Source of the DNA: Kordiimonas aestuarii
Lineage (GTDB): Bacteria; Pseudomonadota; Alphaproteobacteria; Sphingomonadales; Kordiimonadaceae
Reading direction: 5' to 3'
DNA: 64,000 nucleotides
Assembly (NCBI RefSeq): GCF_025574465.1
Contig: NZ_JAOBPP010000021.1
Span: 1-64,000 of the forward strand
In this document: positions 34,912 through 44,518 of the stretch, piece after piece
Layout: every line of letters begins with the position of its first letter
How positions within the stretch are numbered: the stretch's first letter is position 1
The notes under the pieces: generated by a model
The model's input: the letters and a program-made list of their open reading frames with translations, nothing else
Database searches by the model: none
Told to the model about the DNA's origin: nothing
Position numbers and translations under genes: made by a program

Positions 34912-36456
34912 TTAGTGCACGCCGTGCATGCCCTTGCGCAGAAGCGGGGTCAACAGCAGGATGAAGATACCGACGCCACCGCTGAGATAACCGATGGTCG
35001 TGTACACATCCATTGTTGCCGCCATATTGAGCATGCCGGAGTCCGCACCGTGACCGCCACTTCCGGTCAGCGAGCTGATCCAGCCTGCGACATAGTTGCC
35101 AAGAGCGGTAAACAGGAACCATGTCCCCATCAACATGCCAACAATCTTGGTCACCGAAAGCTTGGTGACCATGGACAGCCCGACCGGGCTCAGGCACAGC
35201 TCCGCCAAAGTTAGCGACAGATAGATGAATACCAGCCAGATGAAGCTCTTGTTGGTGCTGTCATCCAGTGCCATGCCCCAGGAAAAGACGATATACCCAA
35301 GGCCGATAAGCAGCATGGCAATACCAAATTTCGCCGGTGTCGAAGGCTCGACCTTTTTATTGGCCAAGGCAACCCACAGCCACGCCATCACCGGTGCCAG
35401 CAGCACGATGAAAAGCGGGTTCATCAGCTGTACCTGGCTGGCCAGCACATTCATGCCCAACACATCAAGGTTGAACTGTTGGTCGGCAAGCAAGGTCAGG
35501 CTTGCGGCCTGCTGCTCAAACAGTGCCCAGAACACGCTTTGGATGGCAATCAGGAAGCACGCAACCATCAGGCGGTCACGCTCCACTTTGGTACATTTGG
35601 TAAAGGCGTAGAAAAGGATCAGGCCAATCATGACAAAACCCGAGAAACCAAGAAGCTGGCCAACAAATTCCTGATACTGCATCAGGGCCCAGCTCACGAT
35701 TACCATCAGGATACCACCAAGATAGATGGCGTGTTCCTTGCTGATGCCTGCGAAGGCCTTTTCTTTCAGTTCAGGTGGGTTTGGTGGCTCGGCGCGGCCG
35801 TCCAACAGGCGCTGGCCCCAAAGGAAAACCATAAGGCCGAACAACATGCCGATACCAGCAAGGCCAAAGCCGTAGTTCCAACCGTAGGTCTCGCCCACAT
35901 AGCCGACAAGGCCGGTTGCGATAAGCGAACCAACGTTGATGCCCATGTAGAAAATGGAGAAACCCCCATCGCGACGGGGATCATTCGGGCCATAAAGTGC
36001 GCCCACGATCGTGGAGATGTTGGCTTTCAGGAAGCCAACACCCGCGATGATCAAGGCGAGCGCGAGGAAAAACAGGTTCAGGTAAAATTCGCTCCTGACC
36101 ACGGTTTCGCCGTCCATGAAGGCAGCGGGGCCATGGAAGCCCATCAGACCATGCCCCAGCACCAGAAGGATGGCACCATAGGTCACGGCTTTACGGCTGC
36201 CGAGATACCGGTCAGCCATGTATCCGCCAATGATCGGCATCATGTAAACAAGACCGGCGTAAGCGCCGTAAATCATGCTGGCTTTTTCAGCACTGAAAAG
36301 GTGATATTTCACCAGATAAAGCACAAGGATCGTGCGCATGCCATAGTAGGAGAAACGCTCCCACATTTCGGTCAGAAAGCATACGGCCAATCCAATCGGG
36401 TGGCCCAGAAGCTCACGCTCCTGCGACCCCTCGGTCGAAACGACTGTGTCGGACAT
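34912..36456 (-). CDS. POT/PTR2-family proton-dependent oligopeptide transporter
   Basis: A 514-residue major-facilitator protein with about 14 helices that imports di- and tripeptides with protons. The family signature ExxERF is present in FLTEMWERFSYYGMRTILVLYL (about 28-50), followed by GGYMADRYLGSRKAV; the second PTR2 motif FxxFYxxINxGSL appears as FSIFYMGINVGSL. ATG 36456 is favoured over an in-frame GTG two codons upstream; aaggggtg precedes it. It lies in a run of secreted hydrolases and would take up the peptides they release. Confidence 0.92.
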   Translation of the reverse strand: MSDTVVSTEGSQERELLGHPIGLAVCFLTEMWERFSYYGMRTILVLYLVKYHLFSAEKASMIYGAYAGLVYMMPIIGGYMADRYLGSRKAVTYGAILLVLGHGLMGFHGPAAFMDGETVVRSEFYLNLFFLALALIIAGVGFLKANISTIVGALYGPNDPRRDGGFSIFYMGINVGSLIATGLVGYVGETYGWNYGFGLAGIGMLFGLMVFLWGQRLLDGRAEPPNPPELKEKAFAGISKEHAIYLGGILMVIVSWALMQYQEFVGQLLGFSGFVMIGLILFYAFTKCTKVERDRLMVACFLIAIQSVFWALFEQQAASLTLLADQQFNLDVLGMNVLASQVQLMNPLFIVLLAPVMAWLWVALANKKVEPSTPAKFGIAMLLIGLGYIVFSWGMALDDSTNKSFIWLVFIYLSLTLAELCLSPVGLSMVTKLSVTKIVGMLMGTWFLFTALGNYVAGWISSLTGSGGHGADSGMLNMAATMDVYTTIGYLSGGVGIFILLLTPLLRKGMHGVH

Positions 36457-36628
36457 CTTCACCCCTTAATATTATAGTCTGGGCTGCCCGATTATTTTTT
36501 TGTGCAGACAGCCTCTCCCCGTGCGCCCTTATGGCGGGCTCACCTGTCTTTAAAACCACAAAACGGGGGTTGGAGAAAGGAAAATTGGCGCAGCAGCACC
36601 ACTTTCACCATATGTTCTCAGCCGGTCT

Positions 36629-38521
36629 TCAGCGGTTGCGCCCGATGTGAGCATCAAGGAAGTTAAGCGCACTTTGGTAATAAATACGCTTGTCCGCTGT
36701 GCGCACAAGTTGGTGCTCAGCCCCCTCGAGCACAATGAAATTATGCTCTTTTTCCAGCTGCGTCAGCGACCTGTGCATGAGTTGGGAATGAAGGAAGGGC
36801 ACATTGTTGTCCTTCGTGGCATGCAACAGCAAAACCGGCACCCGCACAAGGTCCGCGCGGTTGAGCGGTGACCGCCGCCGCAATGAATAGTCAGACAAGC
36901 GGCCCCTGATACGCGGGACCGAGAGATCGTGAAACCGCAACGTCTCGAGAAAATCCACCAGAAGCGGCAGGGATGTCACGCCGTTGAGGCTGATGGCACA
37001 GGCGATGAGATCATCATCCTTGATGGCCGACAGCAGGGAAGCATAACCGCCGTATGACCCCCCCATCGCACACATCCGGCCCGCTTCCGCCACCCCCTTG
37101 TCTACCATCCAGTCAAGGGCTGTGCGCACATCCTCCTGCATATCGCGGCCCCATTCGTTATATCCTGCCCGGCGCCAGCGCTCGCCAAAGCCACTCGACC
37201 CGCGGAAGTTGGGTTGCAGCACGCTATATCCGTTTGCGGTTAGCCAACTGACCAGCGGGTTGTAGCTGTCGGTGACCCGTTTTACAGGACCACCGTGAAC
37301 AAGCACCACCGCACGGCCTGTCACGCCTCCGGGTGGCACGCTCAGAAGTGCATGCATCGCGCCGTCGCCCCGCTTCGGCAAGGGTATCCACACACCCCGG
37401 GTTTCAGGTTTGGGCAAGCTGTCGTCTTCCGCATCATGAGGCAGGGTGATCAGCGTCTCGCTCTCCGCGTCATACAGATGATAGCGTGGCGGCGCGGACT
37501 TGAGATATTGCCGGTACAGCAGGCGCCTGCCATCATAACTTGCCGTGGCCAGGGTAAGCCCCTCTGCCCCGGTCTGCGATGATACGTCCGCCAGCCGCGC
37601 GCGGTAGGCATCCTGCCAGATCACTTCCTGAACATCGTCTGCCACATAGGACGCGCCCACCGCCATTGCCGTCACCGGGTCCAGAATCGCCGACGCGATA
37701 TCAAACTTTTTGTGGCTGGCGAGCTTGCGCATGAAACGGCCGCTTTTGATATCATATCGCCACAAGGCGCGCGTGTCGCTGTCATGCGCGGCCAGCACCA
37801 ACGCGGTCGCACCACCCGTTTCCACCGCGAGGACCGACCGCACCGCGCCTTTGAAAAAATCCTCATCACTGATTTTGCGCCATGCGCCATCTGCTGTGCT
37901 GCTGAACAAAAGCTGATCACGACCATTGAAGCCTTCCCCCAGCTTTACCTTACCCTCAGGGGAAGCCCACCAGCGGATGACCGGCGCCCAGCCACCAACG
38001 ATCTTTTCACTTTCGCCGGTGACAGCATCCACCCGGTACACAGCCGGATATCCCGGTACACCCGGGTCTTCCCATTGCAGCAGGATTTTGGTCGGGTCAT
38101 CAGGCAGCGCGCTCAGCAAGATGGGGGGCAACTCATCGGGGCGCGGTCCGGCCCCTTCGATCAACGGCCTGAGGCGCCTGATATGGGCATCATACAGCAC
38201 AAGGCCATGCTCCTTGAGGGAGATCAGCAACCGGCCATTGCCCACCCATGAAATCCAGCTAAGATCCTTGTAAAGATACGGCAGCGCATCCGCTGTATCG
38301 GCCCCGGCATCCACGTTCCAGACGACCAGTTCGGCGTCATCGCCCTTGCGGTGAAGGGCGGACAGAAAGTGACCATCCGTCGACAACGCCACCGCCGCAT
38401 ATTTCGGCACCCGCACCAGTTGCTCCAGAAGCGCGGCGTCCCCCGTGGCAAAGGCGCGCCCGTCCGGCATGGCCGACAGCAACATAACAAGACACATCAA
38501 ACGGGCGAAAATCGAAATCAT
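36629..38521 (-). CDS. Exported S9-family prolyl oligopeptidase-like peptidase
   Basis: A 630-residue protein with a signal peptide (about 1-25). Residues about 30-370 form a beta-propeller-like region, and about 395-630 the alpha/beta-hydrolase domain: VVLVHGGP (oxyanion), the nucleophile GGSYGGYAS, the Asp in LLHATKDNNVPFLHS and the His in LEGAEHQL. This is the acylaminoacyl-peptidase / dipeptidyl-peptidase branch of S9. AGGA precedes ATG 38521. It is upstream of the POT gene on the same strand, 172 bases away. Confidence 0.9.
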   Translation of the reverse strand: MISIFARLMCLVMLLSAMPDGRAFATGDAALLEQLVRVPKYAAVALSTDGHFLSALHRKGDDAELVVWNVDAGADTADALPYLYKDLSWISWVGNGRLLISLKEHGLVLYDAHIRRLRPLIEGAGPRPDELPPILLSALPDDPTKILLQWEDPGVPGYPAVYRVDAVTGESEKIVGGWAPVIRWWASPEGKVKLGEGFNGRDQLLFSSTADGAWRKISDEDFFKGAVRSVLAVETGGATALVLAAHDSDTRALWRYDIKSGRFMRKLASHKKFDIASAILDPVTAMAVGASYVADDVQEVIWQDAYRARLADVSSQTGAEGLTLATASYDGRRLLYRQYLKSAPPRYHLYDAESETLITLPHDAEDDSLPKPETRGVWIPLPKRGDGAMHALLSVPPGGVTGRAVVLVHGGPVKRVTDSYNPLVSWLTANGYSVLQPNFRGSSGFGERWRRAGYNEWGRDMQEDVRTALDWMVDKGVAEAGRMCAMGGSYGGYASLLSAIKDDDLIACAISLNGVTSLPLLVDFLETLRFHDLSVPRIRGRLSDYSLRRRSPLNRADLVRVPVLLLHATKDNNVPFLHSQLMHRSLTQLEKEHNFIVLEGAEHQLVRTADKRIYYQSALNFLDAHIGRNR

Positions 38522-38730
38522 GGTCCTATTCTATCAAGCCTGGTAACCAGTTCAAACGATACAGCGGTCGCTCGCTGACATTTGATCACGCGGACGCGGG
38601 TTTGAAAACTGGTGAATACAGGCTATTCTCTTTTTTAGACTCGCGGTTCCAGTATTCATGCGGCAAAATCCTTAAGGAAGGTTTTAGGCCGCGCGGGGCG
38701 GCGATCTTTTTGGGGGAAGAGGGAAGTGAC

Positions 38731-39654
38731 ATGTCCACGCAGTGGCAAAGCATCAAACCGTCTGACATTCTGACGAAGGAACAATCCCATCGGCTCAGAC
38801 AACGGTCTGACCTCATGGGCGCGTGGCTTCTTGTCCACTGCTGGGGTGTCATTGCGGTCGCCATCGCGCTTTATGCGCTTTTCCCCAATGTGCTGACCTT
38901 CCTGGTCTGCGCCGTGCTTGTTGGCAGCCGCCAGTTGGGCCTTGCCATCATCATGCATGAGGGCAGCCACGGCATGCTGTTCAAAACCCGCTGGATAAAC
39001 GAACGCTTCACCGCATGGTGCGCGGCGTGGCCCATGGTCCTGCGTATGCAGAACTACCGCATCCGTCACATGGCCCATCACCGCTTCACCCGCACGGAAG
39101 ACGACCCTGAAAACTTCCTCTATACCCCCTTCCCTGTCTCAAGGGAAAGCATGCTGCGCAAGGTCGCGCGCGACCTGACCGGGATTGTTTTCCTGCGCAC
39201 GCAGCTTGGCATCTTCCGCTTTATCTGGGGTGGGAGAGAAGGCCGCATAGAACGACTGAAGGCTTTTTACACCGGGCCTATCCTCTTTTATACGCTGTTC
39301 ATCGCAGGCTTTGCGCTTGCCGGGCGGCTGGACCTTTTTGTCCTGTGCTGGCTTATCCCCTTGATGACCACGCAGCAGCTTTTCCTGCGCGTCCGCAACA
39401 TCGCCGAACATTCCACCATGCCGGACCTTGCACACCCGCTCAAAAACAGCCGCACAACTCTTGTCAGCATATGGGAGCGCATGACCTTCGCGCCTTATTA
39501 TGTGAATTATCACATTGAGCATCACATGCTGCCCTTTGTGCCCTGCTGGCGTTTGCCCGAAGTGCACCGCATCATGCTTGAGCGAGGGTTCGGCGGCGAG
39601 ATGGAAATCAGACGCGGCTATTGGGATGTGCTCAAGCTGAACGCCGCAGCCTAA
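38731..39654 (+). CDS. Membrane fatty acid desaturase
   Basis: A 307-residue integral membrane di-iron desaturase. Three His boxes are seen: HEGSH (about 72-76), HMAHHRF (about 110-116) and HIEHH (about 262-266), with hydrophobic helices between. Likely acts on membrane lipids or a sterol/carotenoid-like substrate; the short front end and the spacing of boxes fit the FA_desaturase (PF00487) family but do not fix regiospecificity. ATG 38731 follows agagggaag; an in-frame start at 38602 adds 43 residues without family resemblance. Divergent from the S9 peptidase gene. Confidence 0.88.
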   Translation: MSTQWQSIKPSDILTKEQSHRLRQRSDLMGAWLLVHCWGVIAVAIALYALFPNVLTFLVCAVLVGSRQLGLAIIMHEGSHGMLFKTRWINERFTAWCAAWPMVLRMQNYRIRHMAHHRFTRTEDDPENFLYTPFPVSRESMLRKVARDLTGIVFLRTQLGIFRFIWGGREGRIERLKAFYTGPILFYTLFIAGFALAGRLDLFVLCWLIPLMTTQQLFLRVRNIAEHSTMPDLAHPLKNSRTTLVSIWERMTFAPYYVNYHIEHHMLPFVPCWRLPEVHRIMLERGFGGEMEIRRGYWDVLKLNAAA

Positions 39655-39747
39655 ATATTTTAGAGGCGGCATCGCCCTCCTGCGCAGTGTACAAATTATC
39701 AAAAGGATAGTCCAAAGCGCATGGGCGCGCACGAGACGGGGATTAAA

Positions 39748-40998
39748 ATGTCAAAAACCACAAAACGGGTGGCACTCGCTGCCCTCATACTGGTTCTGCT
39801 GCCTTTGGGATATTATGGCTACACCTACGGCACGGCCTTTGCCCGCATGGCGTCCTATTACGATCTCGAACACATCACCGAAAATTACCGTCGCACCAGA
39901 GAGTTTTTTGACACCACAACCGTACACGCAGGTGATGATCCGTGGCAGTTCACATATGCCAGACAGCCGCTGCCGGACACTTATGTCTATGGCGGCGAAG
40001 AACGCTCCATCAGGGACCTGATGGTCGAGACAGGCACCACCGGCCTGATTGTAGTGCGCGACGACACCGTTTTGTTTGAGGAATATTACCAGGGCGAAAG
40101 AGCGGACGACCGGCACATCCAGTTTTCGGTCACCAAAAGTTTTGTCTCCGCCCTGTTCGGCATCGCGCTTGAGAAGGGGCAGATCGAAAGCATCGAAGAC
40201 GACGTGACCAAATACCTGCCGGAACTCAAGGGCTCAGGGTATGACATGGTCAGCCTGCGTGACATCCTGACCATGTCGTCCGGCATTCGCTTCACCGAGG
40301 ACTATGGCGACCTGACATCCGACGTGAACCGCATGTCCATGGTGATCGGCACCGGCGCCAGCCTTGACGGTTATGCCGCCAGCCTTAAGCGGGAGCGTGA
40401 CCCCGGCACCTTCAACGACTATGTCAGCGTCAACACCCATGTGCTGGGCATGGTGCTGGTGCGGGTAACCGGCAAATCATTGACCACGCTGCTTGAGGAG
40501 CAGATCTGGCAACCCATCGGCATGGAACACGACGCCTATTTCCTGATCGACGGCCACGGCATGGAAGTGGCCATGGGCGGCCTGCAGGCCAGCCTGCGCG
40601 ACATGGCGCGCATGGGTCGCCTTTACCTGCATAAGGGCAATTGGGAAGGCGAGCAGATTGTACCCGCTGACTGGGTCGAAGCCTCGATCACACCGTCCGC
40701 GCCGCACCTCGCCGCGGGCTTTGACAATGCAAATTCGGATACACCATACGGCTATGGTTTCCAGTGGTGGACCCCCTCAAACCCGCATGGGGACTTCATG
40801 GCCGCCGGTATTTACAGCCAGTATATCTATGTGGACCCCACAACCCGCACCATCATCGCCAAAACCAGCGCCAACAAAGGCTATAACGACCCTGCAAACA
40901 AGCTGCATATGGACATGATCATCACCGCCTTCCAAGCCATCAGCTCGGCCGTGGGCGAGATGGACGGCCGGCGTGAATTTGCCGCGAGCGGGGAATAA
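39748..40998 (+). CDS. Membrane-anchored serine hydrolase, class C beta-lactamase fold
   Basis: A 416-residue protein with an N-terminal helix (about 7-28, VALAALILVLLPLGYYGYTYG) that is probably an uncleaved anchor. The nucleophile motif SVTKSFVSAL is at about 128-137; YVSVNTHV provides the Tyr motif (YxN type), and the third motif is less clear (AAGIYSQYIYVDP). Esterase or peptidase. ATG 39748 is preceded by acgggga; an upstream ATG at 39721 would add nine residues. The 6-aminohexanoate-dimer hydrolase branch is the nearest in layout. Monocistronic. Confidence 0.82.
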   Translation: MSKTTKRVALAALILVLLPLGYYGYTYGTAFARMASYYDLEHITENYRRTREFFDTTTVHAGDDPWQFTYARQPLPDTYVYGGEERSIRDLMVETGTTGLIVVRDDTVLFEEYYQGERADDRHIQFSVTKSFVSALFGIALEKGQIESIEDDVTKYLPELKGSGYDMVSLRDILTMSSGIRFTEDYGDLTSDVNRMSMVIGTGASLDGYAASLKRERDPGTFNDYVSVNTHVLGMVLVRVTGKSLTTLLEEQIWQPIGMEHDAYFLIDGHGMEVAMGGLQASLRDMARMGRLYLHKGNWEGEQIVPADWVEASITPSAPHLAAGFDNANSDTPYGYGFQWWTPSNPHGDFMAAGIYSQYIYVDPTTRTIIAKTSANKGYNDPANKLHMDMIITAFQAISSAVGEMDGRREFAASGE

Positions 40999-41092
40999 GG
41001 CCCCAGGCGTATTTTCCTCTTGAGCCTGTAGCGGCTACAGGCTTTACGGTTGGGCGAATCGCCGTACAATTGGCTGATAGGAGAAGCCGCCG

Positions 41093-41689
41093 ATGTCCAA
41101 CTATGACCTGATCACCTATTACGGGCCACTGGTACTCATCGCCCTTGCGCTTGCCTGGGGTTTTGCCCGCATCATGTACCTGAGCTGCGCAGAGGACATC
41201 ACCGTGCTTGCTGTTGTTGGCCGCAAGCGCACGGGGCCAGAGGCTGTGCTGGCGCTTGTCGCCATCGTGCTTGACCTTTACCTCGTGGCGCGCCCCTTTG
41301 TGCCGGGGCTGGACCGGCTCGTGATGACGGCGCCCAATGCCTACGCCCATTATGGTGTCGCCGTTATGGCGCTTGGCATCGGTATCGCCGTGCTTTCGCA
41401 GGTGGACATGGGCAAGGCGTGGCGCATTGGCATCCCCTCCGGTATTGAGGCAAGCCAAAGCCTTGTCACCGGAGGGCTGTACCGCTTTTCCCGCAACCCG
41501 ATCTATGTTGGCATTATGCTGTTTATCGTGGGCGCTGTCATTGTAGCCCCCGGCCCTCTCACCATCCTGTCGCTCCTGCTGACAGGGGTGTTCACCACCA
41601 AAATCATCGAAGCGGAAGAAGCCTTCCTGCACGGCGCGTTTGGCGCGGAGTTTGACGCCTATCGCCAGTGCACGCGGCGCTGGCTTTAA
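41093..41689 (+). CDS. Isoprenylcysteine carboxyl methyltransferase-like membrane protein
   Basis: A 198-residue membrane protein with about four to five helices. The C-terminal half has the PEMT/ICMT pattern: LVTGGLYRFSRNPIYVGIMLFIVG (about 122-145) and IEAEEAFLHGAFGAEFDAYRQCTRRW (about 170-197), which form the SAM site. Bacterial members methylate lipids, isoprenoid or other small membrane substrates; the substrate is unknown. GGAGAAGCC precedes ATG 41093. A hairpin lies after its stop. Confidence 0.8.
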   Translation: MSNYDLITYYGPLVLIALALAWGFARIMYLSCAEDITVLAVVGRKRTGPEAVLALVAIVLDLYLVARPFVPGLDRLVMTAPNAYAHYGVAVMALGIGIAVLSQVDMGKAWRIGIPSGIEASQSLVTGGLYRFSRNPIYVGIMLFIVGAVIVAPGPLTILSLLLTGVFTTKIIEAEEAFLHGAFGAEFDAYRQCTRRWL

Positions 41690-41706
41690 CGGCCGCAGCC
41701 CATAAA

Positions 41707-41734
41707 AAAGCCGGAGGCAAGCGCGCTCCGGCTT
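41707..41734. terminator. Bidirectional terminator between convergent genes
   Basis: Stem aagccggag / ctccggctt with an 8-base loop; the A run on its left gives a T run on the minus strand, so it best serves the small lipoprotein gene. Confidence 0.75.
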
Positions 41735-41757
41735 CAGGCATAGGTGCAATAGGCTGG

Positions 41758-42033
41758 TTAGTCGATATCAATCTCGACATTCGCGCCACCACCGGTGCGG
41801 CAGCCGTAAACCAGTTCCCCACCCTTGTCGGTGCGGTCGCGCACAAAAAGCGACGTGCCATCAGGGCAACCGAACTTCACGCGTTGGCCGTCGGGCAATT
41901 TCACGGTTGCCTGACCGCCGTCCCAGTCATAATGACGAGGGCCATAACCACGGTCTTCACCCTCGACCGAAATCGAACAGGCGCCAAGGCCAACACTTAA
42001 AATGGATAGAATCAGAGCGTCTTTTGCTCGCAT
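41758..42033 (-). CDS. Small putative lipoprotein (91 aa)
   Basis: Not recognised. The signal ends with a lipobox VGLGAC (Cys at about residue 18), followed by SISVEGEDRGYGPRHYDWDGG. Two further Cys (FGCPDGTS and VYGCRTGG) are placed to form a disulfide in a short beta-rich domain. It is likely a periplasm-facing lipid-anchored protein. GAGGAG precedes ATG 42033. A promoter-like pair upstream (TTGCAC, 17 bases, TATCAC at 42116-42088 on the minus strand) suggests its own transcription. Confidence 0.6.
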   Translation of the reverse strand: MRAKDALILSILSVGLGACSISVEGEDRGYGPRHYDWDGGQATVKLPDGQRVKFGCPDGTSLFVRDRTDKGGELVYGCRTGGGANVEIDID

Positions 42034-42087
42034 GGGGTATCTCCTCAACTGTCGTTAGCTATCGTTTGTATATTTTTATATATCGAA

Positions 42088-42116
42088 GTGATACAGGGGC
42101 GGGCGGCGCTGTGCAA
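42088..42116 (-). promoter_or_regulatory. Candidate promoter of the small lipoprotein gene
   Basis: On the minus strand TTGCAC (42116-42111) and TATCAC (42093-42088) with a 17-base spacer, followed by an A/T-rich leader of about 50 bases and the ATG at 42033. Confidence 0.4.
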
Positions 42117-42126
42117 GCCAAAATAA

Positions 42127-44193
42127 TCAGAAATTCGCCCGCAAACCCACACGCCAGAAGCGGCGCTGTGCGAGCGTTTCCACCCCGTCCTCCGTAAGAG
42201 CCGAGACTACCTTGGCATCAAACAGGTTACGGATATCGGCAAACAGGCTTACCCCGCTGCCCAGCGCGTAATCAGCGCGAGCGTCAAAGGTGACGATACC
42301 CTCCAGTCTGCGGATATTCAGGTCATCATCATACTGGCCCGAAGCGTAGCGCATCAGGCCCAACAAGGTAAGCGGCCCACCCGCATCATAGGCAAGTGAG
42401 AGGTTCATCCCGTGCTTCGGGGTCTGCACCGGGCGGTTGCCCACAAGCTCGGGCCTTGCATCAAACGCTGTGATACGAGCGCGGGCATATTGATACCGTG
42501 CCCCCAGAGTCCAGCCGGGTTGCAACTTCAACTGGCCCTCAAGCTCAATGCCATCGGTGATGCTGGCGTCGATATTCGCCCGCTGCCTGAGCACTCCGCC
42601 CTCGGGCACAAAACCGCCAAGCGGGAAAAAGCCGGGGCCAAGGCCAATGGTCACATTACCCACACCGTCTCGCAGCCAGTTGCGGAAATAGGTGATGGAC
42701 GCCTTGAAGGTGTTCAGCGGTTCATAGTCCGCCCCGATCTCTAAGCCATACAGTTTTTCGGGCACCAGGCCAGGGTTGGCCTCGGTGATGTCATTCACCA
42801 CGCGGAACGGGCGGTAATATTCATTAAGCGTGGGCAGGCGCCAGCTGCGGTAGGCTGCCGCACGCAGGTCGATCGCCCCCGTGACCGGCACCACGGCACC
42901 CAGCCGTGCTGACGGTTGCCAGCCACTTCTGTCGGGCACCTCATCATCGCGCAGCACTGCGCCGGTTGTCATATCGCTTTCGGTGCGGGAGCCATTATAG
43001 CTGCGCCAGCGGTCCAGCCGAAGCGTGGCGGAAACCACAGCCGCGCCCACCTCCATCTTACCTTCACCGTAAGCACCCATCGTCCACTGGTCACCGCCAG
43101 CTGTGCGTTCGCGGGTGAAGCCGTCGCCCAGGTTGCGAAAACGTTCATTGGTTTCCCCGCTCATCCGGCGGCCATCAAGGCCAAGTTCAAAACCTTCAAA
43201 TTGCATGCGCGCCAGCAGGCCCGCGCCCCATGCGGGCACATCATATTGGTCCAGCACTGCAAGTTCGGTGGTACGGCCATCACGGGCGGCAGAAAATACA
43301 TTGGCAAAATCGCGCGTGCGGTAGTAGCTGACAACCTCCCACCGGCCGTCGCCCGCGTCACCTGAAAGCGTGAGCGAGGCATCGGCCGCTTCTGTCTCAT
43401 TGGTTGCGAGGGCAAGACCGTTCACCCGGTCCTCGCAGAAGTAGCGCAGGGCGCCGCGGGCTTCAACGCCGCCGACATCATGCTCAACCTTCATGCTGGC
43501 AAAGGAGGCCTCATTAGCCGCCCGCGTGTCAACCGCGCCACGGTCAGCGGACCCAAGCAGATAATCGCCATCCGTCTGGAAATGCCCTCCAGCCAGGGCA
43601 AGGCCCATATCACCGAGGTAAAAACCCGCGCGGCCCCTGACGCTGAAGCTGTTGTCAGATCCATACCAGCCCTCAACACCAGGGCGCATGCCACGGATGG
43701 TGCGGCTGCGGATATCCACTACGCCCGCCAGCGCCTGCGCGCCATATGCGCCTGCGCTGCCACCGGGTTTCACGCGCATGTCCGCCAGCTCAAACGCATC
43801 AAGCGCGGACCAGTAGATCCAGCCGCCAAACGGGTCGCCCATGGGTACACCGTCAAGTGTCACCAACACCCGCCCTGCCGCGCTGGCGCCCACGCCGCGC
43901 ATGGAAAGGCCTTGTGTGGTGGGATGGCCCGTCAGGCTGTCAGCGCGGCGGAAAAGCGTGACGCCGGGCACCGCGGCAAGCGCGGTATCCAGCCGAAAGC
44001 CGGGAGCAGCGCCTGCATCAAGGTCCAGCGCCTTCTGGCCAACAGCGTCAGCGGGCAAGCGTTTTTCCACAACGGAAATTTCCTGCCAGTTGGTCGTGCC
44101 GCCGGGCTTACTGTCCTGCGTGGCTCGCGCGGCGGGCGCGCACGTCATCAGCAGTGACAGCGCCGCCACTATTTTCAAAATGGGTTCGGACAT
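42127..44193 (-). CDS. TonB-dependent outer-membrane receptor, possible PQQ importer
   Basis: A 688-residue TonB-dependent transporter. A signal peptide (about 1-24) is followed by the plug (about 40-165) with TQGLSMRGVGASAAGRVLVTLDGVPM and the barrel, ending in the outer-membrane signature (RRFWRVGLRANF, final Phe). Length and plug resemble the BtuB / YncD (PqqU) group. Its ATG lies inside the cytochrome c gene (86-base overlap, no separate ribosome site), so expression is coupled to a PQQ dehydrogenase operon; import of PQQ is therefore a reasonable inference, with cobalamin or a sugar chelate as alternatives. Confidence 0.85.
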   Translation of the reverse strand: MSEPILKIVAALSLLMTCAPAARATQDSKPGGTTNWQEISVVEKRLPADAVGQKALDLDAGAAPGFRLDTALAAVPGVTLFRRADSLTGHPTTQGLSMRGVGASAAGRVLVTLDGVPMGDPFGGWIYWSALDAFELADMRVKPGGSAGAYGAQALAGVVDIRSRTIRGMRPGVEGWYGSDNSFSVRGRAGFYLGDMGLALAGGHFQTDGDYLLGSADRGAVDTRAANEASFASMKVEHDVGGVEARGALRYFCEDRVNGLALATNETEAADASLTLSGDAGDGRWEVVSYYRTRDFANVFSAARDGRTTELAVLDQYDVPAWGAGLLARMQFEGFELGLDGRRMSGETNERFRNLGDGFTRERTAGGDQWTMGAYGEGKMEVGAAVVSATLRLDRWRSYNGSRTESDMTTGAVLRDDEVPDRSGWQPSARLGAVVPVTGAIDLRAAAYRSWRLPTLNEYYRPFRVVNDITEANPGLVPEKLYGLEIGADYEPLNTFKASITYFRNWLRDGVGNVTIGLGPGFFPLGGFVPEGGVLRQRANIDASITDGIELEGQLKLQPGWTLGARYQYARARITAFDARPELVGNRPVQTPKHGMNLSLAYDAGGPLTLLGLMRYASGQYDDDLNIRRLEGIVTFDARADYALGSGVSLFADIRNLFDAKVVSALTEDGVETLAQRRFWRVGLRANF

Positions 44194-44518
44194 AAGATGC
44201 AATCAGCGCAATATCTTCATCAGAGAGATAATCAAAAGGCGGCATTTCGTTGGAGTAGCCGCTGGTGCCCGCGGGCACGGCGGCACTGCCGAGCAGAATC
44301 ATGTCAATCACCCCGCCAATGTCACCGTTTGCCTTCTCACTCAGGATCAACTCAGGCTGCATCATCGGTACACCGCCCCCGTCATACTGGTGGCATGCCG
44401 CGCAGTTGGCCTCGTATAGCGCCTGTCCGGTGCCACCGTCGGCTTCCTCATCCTGCGCATACGCCGCGCCTGTGAGGGAAGCGGCGACAAGCGCCGCCGC
44501 AAATTTATTGGCCTTCAT
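44108..44518 (-). CDS. Periplasmic class I cytochrome c
   Basis: A 136-residue protein with a signal peptide (about 1-21, ending AAYAQ). One haem site CAACH (about 39-43) and a likely axial Met in SNEMPPFDYLSDEDIALIASYVRTHF (about 90-115), the usual end of a class I cytochrome c. It would accept electrons from the sugar dehydrogenase and pass them to a terminal oxidase. A strong ggaaggtgg precedes ATG 44518. Its start overlaps the dehydrogenase end by 14 bases and its end overlaps the TonB receptor start by 86 bases. Confidence 0.92.
   Translation of the reverse strand: MKANKFAAALVAASLTGAAYAQDEEADGGTGQALYEANCAACHQYDGGGVPMMQPELILSEKANGDIGGVIDMILLGSAAVPAGTSGYSNEMPPFDYLSDEDIALIASYVRTHFENSGGAVTADDVRARRASHAGQ

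Noticed and set aside
35479-36477. Long plus-strand frame opposite the POT transporter
   Set aside because: Antisense shadow of a clear membrane transporter gene; composition is not protein-like and no start signal is seen.
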